Below are positions 7,901 to 11,715 of a stretch of 12,727 bases of DNA, piece by piece. Origin of the DNA: Baffinella frigidus. Taxonomy: Eukaryota > Cryptophyceae > Cryptomonadales > Baffinellaceae. Both the position numbers and the translations under genes were made by a program. Numbering within the stretch: the first letter of the stretch is position 1; every line of letters starts with the position of its first letter. The stretch is from positions 238,886 through 251,612 of the forward strand of contig MU646497.1 of NCBI GenBank assembly GCA_026770585.1, given 5' to 3'. The notes under the pieces were generated by a model. The model had not been told where the DNA came from. It worked only from the letters and a program-made list of their open reading frames with translations, and ran no database searches.

Positions 7901-10220
7901 AGGGTTATTCAAGACCCCTTCGAAGTCCGCTGTGTGGGTTGGATGCGTGTGGCCTACGCTCTCGACGCCAGGTCTGTCTTCTCTTCTTTATTCTTATCCG
8001 GGGAAACCTATTTTTCTTTCATTTGATGGCACTGAAAATTACTGGGTGGGCTCTGGATGGATGATGTGCGCGCGCGCGGGTCAAGCCGCTGTCGAGCCAA
8101 CTCGGCACATATAAGACAGCCAGGACCGGGATTCCGGTCCTGGCTTTTCATTTTAAAAGTCCATTTCCTTCAGGATTCAGGTTAAAGTTTTTAAAATCGT
8201 GTCCCGTCCTCGCTCGGTAGTGGTCTTGCACCACCTGCCGCACAATTGACGTCCAACCATGCACTCAGAAACTGAAGCACACTTCTGGAAACGCAATAAC
8301 ACGTGTCGGTGGTGTGTGGATGGCTGATGCTGATGCGCGCTTCTGGTGACACTTCTGGGTGGGTTGTGGATCGATGATGTGTGTGCATGCGGGCCAAGGC
8401 CTGAAATGCCTTACCTGCCTCACCCGGCAGGTACGCGATCGAGGTGGACCAGCGAGGGGGGCTTCCGCAGGTGTGCCGGCTGGTATTCAGCGAGAAGTCA
8501 GAAGCTGTCGCGCGTGCTCTCGACCTCCTCTGGTACCCTCCTTCCCCGCACGTGCACCCTCTCTCGCGCTCACACACACACTCACACACACGCACTCACG
8601 CACTCTCGCTATCGCTTGCCATGTAGCCCGCTGGTAACCAGCGAGAAGTCGGAGGCTGTCGCGCGTGCTCTCGACCTCTTCTGGTGCCCTCCCCGCCCTT
8701 CAGGCAACTTATGGGCAAATCGATGGTTTCGTAAGTCAACTCCCATGCAAATGCGCCCGGAATCCGGGCGCATCTGTGGGAAATTGACTTACGATTTGCA
8801 GAGGCCGTCGTGCGTGCACTCGCCCTTCTCTGGCACCCTCCTTCCCCGAATGGACGCATAATGAGTCGTGTCCACGCGAATGGACTCATGCGGCGGTGTC
8901 GAATGATGTGTCACCTATAGCACCCACGCTCTCTCTCTCGCGCTCTCTCTCTCACACACTCACTCACACACACTCACGCACTCTCGCTATCCATCTCCAC
9001 GTAGCCCGCTGGTAATCTCCTTCCCCGCACCCACCCGAATAGACTCATGCGGAGTTGTCGAATGATACCTCAAGAACCCCTAGCACCTCTCCCTGACCCT
9101 CCGATCTCATATGGAAACACTTATAATTTATAAGCCGGATTCAATGAAATTTACCACACAGAACGATATTTACTAGTAGTAGTAAAGCAAACGTGTAGTA
9201 ACTTTCATTGGATTCAAGTTTATGAATTATAAGTGTTTCCGTATGAGATCGTCAGCCCCGCCAGCTTTCCTTGGTTCTCACGGGGGGGGGGGTGGCTGGA
9301 TGGTGCTGCACTTTTCCCTGCACCCTCCGAGTGTCTGCCCCGCCTGTTTCCCTTCGTTTTTCGGGGTTTGTCTGTCAGGGGGTCTGGTGGTAGGATGGTG
9401 CTGCCTGGCAGCTGCCGTGAGTAGGGTGTAGGGTGTAGGGTGCAGGGTGTAGGGTGAAGGGTGTAGGGTATAGGGTGTAGGGTGTAGGGTGTAGGGTGTA
9501 GGGTGCAGGATGCAGGGTGTAGGGTGTCGGGTGTTGGGTGTAGGGTGTAGGGGGGCTGAATCCCTCCAGGACCAGCCTCTTCACGCCTGACAACCGTCGC
9601 TGAACCACGCTACCTGAAACACGCCTCGGCATACGTCAACATGAGTGAGTGTCACGCACTCCTGTTGAGTGAGGGCCACTCACTCCTGTTGACTGTGAGT
9701 GCCACTCACTCTTGTGAGTGAGTGCCAATCACTCCTGTGAGTGAGTGTCACGCACTCGTGTTGACTTAACACGCGTTAACACGCCGCGTCACTCACTCCT
9801 GGTGACGCATGCCGATATATTCTGATACGTCACTCGCCGTTCACGGCACTCACTCCTGGTGAAGCAACACGCCGTGTTTCAGGTAGTAGAACGGCGTGTT
9901 CTCCACTAGTGATCCTGTTGGCGCATTCGAGCTTTTCCTGGAATCACAGCCTGTTCGGATCAGGTACGTCCACGTGCAAAAAAACTTTGTTGGGTGAAGT
10001 GTAAAATACCACGTTGAGTGAAAACAAAAGTGCCCTGCTGAGTGAAAAAATGCCCTGCTGAGTGAAGTATCAGAATATGTTGAGATAAGTCTCAGAAGTT
10101 GAGTGAAGTATCAGAATATGTATCCTTATAATACCAATCTGGGGGTGCAGGCTTCTGGCGGGGGCAGACACGGTCAAGGCCAAGATCGCCAAGGAGCGAG
10201 ATGGCTCCATGCTTCGCCAG
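4878..10220 (+). CDS. Armadillo-repeat protein gene, eight joined exons, 3' end unresolved
   Basis: Joining 4878-4988, 5200-5265, 5369-5460, 5752-5881, 6294-6353, 7264-7358, 8431-8532 and 10151-10220 gives about 242 residues without a stop. Every intron starts GT and ends AG, and all phases match (0, 0, 2, 0, 0, 2, 2; last exon leaves phase 0). The product is a chain of about five ARM repeats, roughly residues 16-58, 59-100, 115-160, 160-198 and 199-242. Each shows the typical pattern of a leucine-rich helix, an A-A/AL-N/AL helix and a closing short helix before a G-A/G-I-V turn (for example DHGAVQALC and AQGIVPLL). ARM solenoids bind other proteins; the partner and compartment cannot be deduced. 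The specific family is not recognised. Introns become progressively longer and carry duplicated exon pieces and MITEs. Confidence 0.8.
5200..5265 (+). CDS. ARM gene exon 2
   Basis: This exon has 22 codons, phase 0 on both sides, with acceptor GGGTTCAG and donor GTGCGC. The peptide IYELCQLGPEERKVLLDHG completes the ARM repeat begun in exon 1 (helix 2 with Y-E-L, helix 3 with V-L-L, then the G-A-V turn). The join AAKK/IYEL reads through the middle of helix 2, which strongly supports the splice. Intron 1 is 211 nt. Confidence 0.82.
5369..5460 (+). CDS. ARM gene exon 3
   Basis: It contributes 30 codons plus two bases, with acceptor CCCGGCAG and a strong donor GTGAGT. It encodes the second ARM repeat: ALCIMCTREYEP, then TQSRGAQAIGALASNFT. 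It follows a short intron of 103 nt and leaves phase 2, completed by the first G of exon 4 to give Leu. Confidence 0.82.
5500..5690 (+). repeat. Imperfect tandem repeat of about 90 bp in intron 3
   Basis: GTGCGGCAGAGGAGGCG...TAGGAGAGGGAGGCTGGGAGGAGAAG is followed by a copy beginning GTGCGGCAGAGCAGGAGGCG and including TAGGAGAGGGAGGCTGCGAAGAGAAG. Both are intronic. Confidence 0.7.
5752..5881 (+). CDS. ARM gene exon 4
   Basis: The exon is 130 nt, one base plus 43 codons. Acceptor is GGGGGGCAG and donor GTCCAG. It includes a charged loop (LDESKIYFYEAAQEEALA) and then the third ARM repeat start, GIVPLLAPALSSWQPES, ending QAAAAQ. The open frame continues past the donor into the intron, so the donor choice rests on the fit to exon 5 (AAAAQ/ALANVAY). 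Confidence 0.8.
6044..6284 (+). repeat. Three short tandem repeats in intron 4
   Basis: GATGCGTCCCCTTACCAT-type units occur about three and a half times (6046-6110). GGATCTCGCAATAAAT is doubled (6187-6221). TTCGTG...TTGGGGTCCAATACATTTC is doubled (6232-6284) directly before the exon 5 acceptor. Confidence 0.78.
6294..6353 (+). CDS. ARM gene exon 5 (copy a)
   Basis: It has 20 codons, phase 0 to 0, starting ALANVAYRNPSV and ending in VE before donor GTACTCTC. It supplies helices 2 and 3 of the third ARM repeat (LANVA, then RKEMARVEV). Acceptor is GAAATGGCAG. A diverged copy is at 6612-6671. Translation can run through the following intron in this frame, but that gives a low-complexity RERER peptide and is not believed to be product. 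Confidence 0.8.
6373..6558 (+). repeat. GA-rich microsatellite in intron 5
   Basis: Nearly pure purine tract (GAGAGA, GGGAGAGA and AACAGAGAGAGA units) of about 185 bases. Open frames across it on both strands give RERER and SLSLS peptides and are not genes. A pyrimidine-rich stretch on the same strand follows at 6680-6830 after the second exon 5 copy. Confidence 0.92.
6612..6671 (+). other. Duplicate of exon 5 (copy b)
   Basis: By eye 53 of 60 bases match exon 5. Five of the seven changes are synonymous; the two others are Ser to Leu and Met to Ile. The donor and the following GTACTCTCTAACCTCC are identical, so the duplication includes the intron start. No AG stands directly before it; the nearest (TTAG at about 6583) would shift the frame. 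It is either recently disabled or spliced with an unusual acceptor. It lies in the same reading frame as copy a, 318 bases downstream. Confidence 0.78.
7080..7219. mobile_element. Diverged 140-bp MITE in intron 5
   Basis: TTATAATTTATAAAC and its complement lie near the two ends, with a core (TCAATGAAAATTACTACAC, TTACTATTACTAATAA, GTGTAGTAAATTTCATTG) shared with the elements at 1154 and 9107. Aligned to the latter the boundaries give exactly 140 bp. The outermost bases of the left arm have diverged and no target duplication is evident, so this is probably an older copy. It is inserted in inverse orientation relative to 9107-9246. No coding capacity. Confidence 0.8.
7264..7358 (+). CDS. ARM gene exon 6 (copy a)
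   Basis: The exon has 31 codons plus two bases, acceptor GGTGGCGGCAG, donor GTCCGTC. The peptide starts VCRPLVNLVHSENHGV and continues HTAALCALRAYALDA, a canonical ARM repeat (P-L-V-N-L-V, then T-A-A-L-C-A-L-R). It leaves phase 2 and joins exon 7 through an Arg codon. Three further partial copies follow in the same intron. Confidence 0.85.
7475..7503 (+). pseudogene. Exon 6 fragment, copy b
   Basis: The last 29 bases of exon 6 (encoding LRAHALDA in place of LRAYALDA) recur. An AG lies just upstream (CGCAACAG) and keeps phase, but the donor is GC instead of GT. The end is followed at once by its own near-complement, so GCTCTCGACGCCAGG and CCTGGCGTCAAGAGC form a 30-bp hairpin with one mismatch. 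Confidence 0.7.
7703..7761 (+). CDS. Alternative exon 6 (copy c), splice-competent
   Basis: It has 19 codons plus two bases, beginning Asn-His-Gly-Val-His-Thr-Ala-Ala-Leu and ending LDA. The acceptor GTCTTCGTTGTAG is preceded by a pyrimidine-rich run and the donor is GTCTGTC. Phases are 0 in and 2 out, exactly those of exon 6a, so it could replace 6a between exons 5 and 7. It differs from 6a at 3 of 59 bases (two synonymous, one Ala to Thr). Using it would drop the first 12 residues of this ARM repeat. Use is inferred, not shown. Confidence 0.6.
7952..7971 (+). pseudogene. Exon 6 fragment, copy d
   Basis: CCTACGCTCTCGACGCCAG precedes donor GTCTGTCTTCTCTTCTTT. Exon end, donor and intron start are preserved and match copy c into the intron. 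There is no acceptor adjacent. It lies immediately before the half MITE at 7994. Confidence 0.72.
7994..8043. mobile_element. Half copy of the TTATCCGGGG MITE
   Basis: TTATCCGGGGAAACCTATTT and the next thirty bases correspond to one arm of the element at 1154-1293. The other arm is absent, and the copy ends at the start of a duplicated intron segment (8042-8087). It was likely truncated by the duplication or by a deletion, and lies in intron 6. Confidence 0.82.
8042..8401 (+). repeat. Duplicated intron 6 segment
   Basis: CTGGGTGGGCTCTGGATGG and what follows (8042-8087) is a diverged copy of 8355-8401, just before exon 7. Both include GATGATGTG, then a CG/TG run, then GCGGG. It is the upstream part of the exon 7 duplication series. 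Confidence 0.65.
8118..8145. repeat. 12-bp perfect hairpin followed by T-rich stretch
   Basis: AGCCAGGACCGG, GATT, CCGGTCCTGGCT, then TTTTCATTTT. It looks like a bacterial intrinsic terminator but sits in an intron of a eukaryotic gene. More likely it is a small foldback insert. It belongs with the other perfect hairpins of this window. Confidence 0.75.
8431..8532 (+). CDS. ARM gene exon 7 (copy a)
   Basis: The exon is 102 nt with acceptor CACCCGGCAG and donor GTACCCTCC. The first G completes Arg with exon 6. The peptide YAIEVDQRGGLPQ closes the fourth repeat and VCRLVFSEKSEAVARALDLLW opens the fifth; the last two bases TG complete Trp with exon 8. A second AG at 8474-8475 would also give an exon start, but it breaks the phase with exon 6. 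Several copies of its 3' half follow. Confidence 0.8.
8627..8683 (+). CDS. Alternative exon 7 (copy b), splice-competent
   Basis: It is 57 nt with acceptor CGCTTGCCATGTAG and donor GTGCCCTCC. It enters with one base (completing Ser with the AG of exon 6) and leaves with TG, the same phases as exon 7a. The peptide PLVTSEKSEAVARALDLF differs from 7a by Phe to Thr and Leu to Phe; two other codon changes are synonymous. Using it would replace 7a but skip the residues that close the fourth repeat. Usage is inferred. Confidence 0.55.
8714..8799. mobile_element. 86-bp foldback insert with nested hairpins
   Basis: The ends GCAAATCG and CGATTTGC are complementary. Inside them TCGTAAGTCAA pairs with TTGACTTACGA, and at the centre ATGCGCCCGGA pairs with TCCGGGCGCAT around one base. 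CCCA/TGGG flank the inner stem. It separates exon 7 copy b from copy c and provides the sequence before copy c, which may explain why that copy has no phase-compatible acceptor. Confidence 0.75.
8801..8832 (+). pseudogene. Exon 7 fragment, copy c
   Basis: These 32 bases encode EAVVRALALLW in the same frame as EAVARALDLLW of exon 7a. The donor GT has become GC (TG then GCACCC), and the only AG just upstream (TTTGCAG) does not keep phase. The reading frame is preserved although splice signals are damaged, so this is a probable pseudo-exon. Confidence 0.65.
9006..9012 (+). pseudogene. Exon 7 stub, copy d (7 nt)
   Basis: CCCGCTG remains between the acceptor CTCCACGTAG and a GTAATC donor. It corresponds to exon 7b with everything between two CTGGTA/CTGGTG words deleted, so the first bases of the exon are now joined to the donor. 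The same stub is at 10952-10958. It is probably non-functional; a 7-nt micro-exon would shift the frame. Confidence 0.55.
9107..9246. mobile_element. 140-bp MITE with target duplication GATC
   Basis: The element starts TCATATGGAAACACTTATAA and ends with its near-complement. GATC at 9103-9106 and 9247-9250 is a 4-bp target duplication. The paralogous block at 11037-11052 reads CTCCGGTCGTCAG where this one has CTCCGATC, element, GATCGTCAG: an empty site with one substitution. The core is shared with 1154-1293 and 7080-7219. No open frame exists, so it needs a transposase from elsewhere. Confidence 0.87.
9421..9553 (+). repeat. Interstitial telomere-like TGTAGGG array
   Basis: About nineteen heptamers, mostly TGTAGGG with TGCAGGG, TGAAGGG, TATAGGG and TGTCGGG variants, run in the same orientation as the block at 1-105. 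It lies within intron 7. One base (T to G in the second position) separates it from the terminal motif, so it may be a degenerate telomeric insertion or an independent minisatellite. Looser GGGTNT repeats also occur at 5928-6012. Confidence 0.88.
9610..9886. mobile_element. Inverted-repeat element with internal GAGTGAGTG/CACTCACTC satellites
   Basis: CTACCTGAAACACG at 9610-9623 is matched by its reverse complement at 9873-9886. Between them the words CACTCACTCCTGT and GAGTGAGTG alternate five or more times, so the inside can fold in many registers. CACGCCG words lie near the right end. The length of 277 bp and lack of coding fit a MITE or a self-amplifying palindromic satellite. No target duplication was found. 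Confidence 0.6.
10031..10121 (+). repeat. Short tandem repeats in intron 7
   Basis: TGCCCTGCTGAGTGAA occurs at 10031-10046 and 10051-10066, and TGAGTGAAGTATCAGAATATG at about 10059 and 10100. All share the word TGAGTGAA, also seen at about 10015. It lies just upstream of exon 8. Confidence 0.8.
10151..10220 (+). CDS. ARM gene exon 8 (copy a)
   Basis: It is 70 nt: one base completing Trp with exon 7, then 23 codons reading LLAGADTVKAKIAKERDG and ending MLRQ. It finishes the fifth ARM repeat. Acceptor is GGGGGTGCAG and donor GTCTGCG; it leaves phase 0. This is the last exon I can place with confidence, and partial copies follow at 10284, 10462 and 10638. Confidence 0.78.
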
Positions 10221-10283
10221 GTCTGCGTCCGCCCCACCCTCCACCAATCGCCCTACCTTGGATCAATCTACCGTAAACCGTCT

Positions 10284-10306
10284 GAGATGGCTCCATGCTT
10301 CGCCAG
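10284..10306 (+). pseudogene. Exon 8 fragment, copy b
   Basis: GAGATGGCTCCATGCTTCGC and the following CAG match the end of exon 8a, and the donor GTCTGCGTCC is retained. No phase-compatible acceptor is present (GTCTGAG would give a different frame). Confidence 0.7.
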
Positions 10307-10461
10307 GTCTGCGTCCTTCACCGTCGCCTGCCGCACGTAGCCCCTTAGCAGCCACGGGGGGCTCGAAACGTGTTTATGCAGATTGAAACCAACACGGCCA
10401 CCGTGCGTTCCCTTCTGTAAAGGCCTTGCCACGTGAATGGTCAGCATGCGCACGCGCGCTC

Positions 10462-10509
10462 GTCAAGGCCAAGATCCCCGGGGAGAGAGATGGCTCCATG
10501 CTTCGCCAG
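10462..10509 (+). pseudogene. Exon 8 fragment, copy c
   Basis: Forty-eight bases encode VKAKIPGERDGSMLRQ, against VKAKIAKERDGSMLRQ in 8a. The donor GTCTGTG is retained. The frame is open from 10426, but the only nearby AG acceptor (GGTCAG at about 10443) is out of phase. It is the start of a well-preserved copy of the unit exon 8 end, short intron, exon 9 start. Confidence 0.65.
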
Positions 10510-10605
10510 GTCTGTGTCCGCCCCACCCTTGATCGGCGTGTCTGCCTCCTGGACGAGGCAGGTCACACGTCTCATCAGCATATTATGTCCTGCCCCCGCG
10601 ATCCA

Positions 10606-10632
10606 TGTGGAGCGCCCAGTGAGGCGCTCGTG
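10606..10632 (+). pseudogene. Exon 9 family, copy a
   Basis: TGTGGAGCGCCCAGTGAGGC in the frame Cys-Gly-Ala-Pro-Ser-Glu-Ala-Leu. It is preceded by TGCCCCCGCGATCCA where the later copies at 12371 and 12563 have the acceptor TGCCCCTGCAG. The acceptor appears to have mutated. Directly after it comes exon 8 fragment d (10638-10652). Confidence 0.55.
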
Positions 10633-10637
10633 TTTCC

Positions 10638-10652
10638 ATCATGTTTCGCCAG
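10638..10652 (+). pseudogene. Exon 8 fragment, copy d
   Basis: CATCATGTTTCGCCAG before donor GTCTGCGTCCGC is the shortest piece of exon 8, with the donor intact. It is found after exon 9a, so the order of pieces has been scrambled by nested duplication. Confidence 0.6.
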
Positions 10653-10859
10653 GTCTGCGTCCGCTTTGCAACACAGCCCACACCAATTTCGCCTCTAGAG
10701 ACCCTCCATCAATCGCCCTACCCGTGATCAATCAACCCTAGACCGTCTGTGTCCGCCCTCAAAGGTTCATGTCCACCCTACCCTTACTCGGCGTCTGTCT
10801 TCTGGACGGGCAGACCACGCGTCTCTTCAGCCCTCATCTTCTGCCCTGCCCCCGCGATC

Positions 10860-10890
10860 GATGGGGACCGCGCTGCGAGGCGCTCGTGTG
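10860..10890 (+). pseudogene. Exon 9 family, copy b
   Basis: GATGGGGACCGCGCTGCGAGG keeps the frame Cys-Glu-Ala-Leu-Val after the same TGCCCCCGCG lead. It continues directly into a CT/AC microsatellite, so its 3' end is lost. Confidence 0.5.
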
Positions 10891-10892
10891 CT

Positions 10893-11060
10893 CTCTCTCA
10901 CACTCACTCACTCACACACACTCACGCACTCTCGCTATCTATCTCTAGGTAGCCCGCTGGTACCCTCCTTCCCCGCACCCTCCCGAATGGACGCATGCGA
11001 AGTTGTCGAATGATACGTCAAAAACCCTTCCCCTGACTCTCCGGTCGTCAGCCCCGCCTG
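10893..11060 (+). repeat. Block duplicated from intron 7 (copy 2), with empty MITE site
   Basis: This region has the same order as 8930-9262: CT/AC microsatellite, TCTCGCTATC, acceptor-like TAG with exon 7 stub CCCGCTG and donor GTACCC (stub at 10952-10958), then GTTGTCGAATGATAC and CTCCGGTCGTCAG. The MITE of the other copy is absent, so insertion happened after the duplication, or an excision occurred. Confidence 0.75.
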
Positions 11061-11164
11061 CCACCAGCCCTCACAGCGAGACCAAATGCCTTGATTTCGG
11101 ACGTGTGACCCAGGCACATTTTGGTCTTGCCGTGAGGGTTAGTGGTGCTTTCCTTGGTTCTCGA

Positions 11165-11212
11165 TGTGGAGCACCCAGTGAGGCGCTCACGTGCATTGAA
11201 GGGCAGAACCAG
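11165..11212 (+). pseudogene. Exon 9 family, copy c (longest open version)
   Basis: The 48 bases encode CGAPSEALTCIEGQNQ in phase 0, with a possible donor GTCTTC. The pattern EALTCI resembles an ARM helix. It is preceded by CTTTCCTTGGTTCTCGA rather than an acceptor, the result of a repeat junction. The peptide could be the genuine continuation after exon 8, but without an acceptor this is only suggestive. Confidence 0.45.
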
Positions 11213-11299
11213 GTCTTCACCCTTCGTCGTCGGCTGCCTCCTGTAGGGGGGCACACCTCACCGTCTCATCCACCCTCTCCGTCTGCCTTGCCCCCGCGG

Positions 11300-11350
11300 C
11301 GTGGAACGCGCATCGAGGGGCTGACCAGTGCCATGTGTGGGACGATGCCT
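11300..11350 (+). pseudogene. Exon 9 family, copy d
   Basis: CGTGGAACGCGCATCGAGGG in the frame Gly-Thr-Arg-Ile-Glu-Gly-Leu-Thr-Ser-Ala-Met-Cys, after TGCCCCCGCGG. It matches the repeat unit at 12374 well except that the latter has one extra A, which shifts frame after Glu-Gly. GGGACGATGCCTAATCC at its end recurs at 11810 and 11991. Confidence 0.55.
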
Positions 11351-11495
11351 AATCCGTGCGACCACTTAGCAGCCACCGGGGGCGTCACGGATACGGTCCA
11401 TCCAAACCATGTGTACTATCTTATCCATTTGCATTGGATTATAACCGCATTTCCCCCGGGTATCTTCGGGAAAAGGAACCCGGCCGCTGCTGAGT

Positions 11496-11528
11496 GGGGG
11501 GGCTGAGTGGGGGGGGTGAGTGGGGGGG
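11496..11528 (+). repeat. G-run tandem repeat
   Basis: GAGTGGGGGGGCT, GAGTGGGGGGGGT, GAGTGGGGGGGCC: three tandem units with G-runs of seven or eight. The array could form a G-quadruplex on this strand. Confidence 0.8.
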
Positions 11529-11555
11529 CCTTCATCATCGGAACCAGGTCCACGT

Positions 11556-11620
11556 GAGCTTACGGCTTATAATGGGGCTTACGGCTTATAAAGGGGCGAG
11601 CTTACGGCATATAAAGGGGC
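11556..11620 (+). repeat. Three tandem units carrying TATAAAGG-like words
   Basis: GAGCTTACGGCTTATAATGG, GGCTTACGGCTTATAAAGGG and GAGCTTACGGCATATAAAGG follow each other. Each holds a TATA-box-like word in a GC-rich setting. It may be only a repeat, but it is the sole TATA-like cluster upstream of the final array and could mark a promoter on the plus strand. No transcript start can be deduced. Confidence 0.55.
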
Positions 11621-11640
11621 GCAGGTGGAGGGGTGTACTC

Positions 11641-11715
11641 CGGTAGGCCGGACACCACGGACCCGTTCTTGCGCTGCATACACGCAAGAACGGGTCCGTG
11701 GTGTCCGGCCTACCG
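11641..11715. repeat. Perfect 33-bp inverted repeat with 9-nt loop
   Basis: Arms 11641-11673 and 11683-11715 are exact complements; the right arm begins CGCAAGAACGGGTCCGTGGT and ends GGCCTACCG. The loop is CTGCATACA. The right arm is the same sequence that heads each unit of the downstream tandem family (GAGCAAGAACGGGTCCGTGG), so the left arm is an inverted copy of that unit head. Such a perfect palindrome is expected to be unstable and therefore young. Confidence 0.9.

Larger units (their letters stand above)
8882..9274 (+). repeat. Block duplicated downstream of exon 8 (copy 1)
   Basis: A CT/AC microsatellite, TCTCGCTATC, the stub CCCGCTG, CCTTCCCCGCACC, a CATGCGNNGTTGTCGAATGAT word, a CCCTGAC/TCTCC word and GTCAGCCCCGCC occur here and again, in the same order, at about 10890-11060. 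Both copies later reach CTTTCCTTGGTTCTC. This copy carries an extra 144 bp, the MITE plus one target duplication. The pair therefore gives an empty site. Confidence 0.75.
10530..11300 (+). repeat. Intron 8 block present three times
   Basis: A block of about 75-80 bp with a CGGCNTCTGTCTNCTGGAC-like word, a CACACGTCTC or CACGCGTCTC word and TGCCCCCGCG occurs at about 10530-10605, 10779-10860 and, more diverged, 11228-11299. Each is followed by a copy of the exon-9 family. The original duplicated unit thus ran from the end of exon 8 through a short intron of about 95 nt into exon 9. Confidence 0.65.

Noticed and set aside
8118-8155. Rho-independent terminator
   Set aside because: The hairpin plus T-rich stretch fits the shape, but it lies inside a spliced eukaryotic gene where that mechanism does not apply.
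8474-8532. Shorter exon 7 beginning after CTTCCGCAG
   Set aside because: It would enter in phase 0 after exon 6, which leaves phase 2. The start at 8431 keeps frame and adds a sensible ARM peptide. The shorter start could only follow a phase-0 exon.
9375-9632. 85-codon minus-strand frame rich in TPYTLHP
   Set aside because: It is the translation of the TGTAGGG array on the opposite strand.
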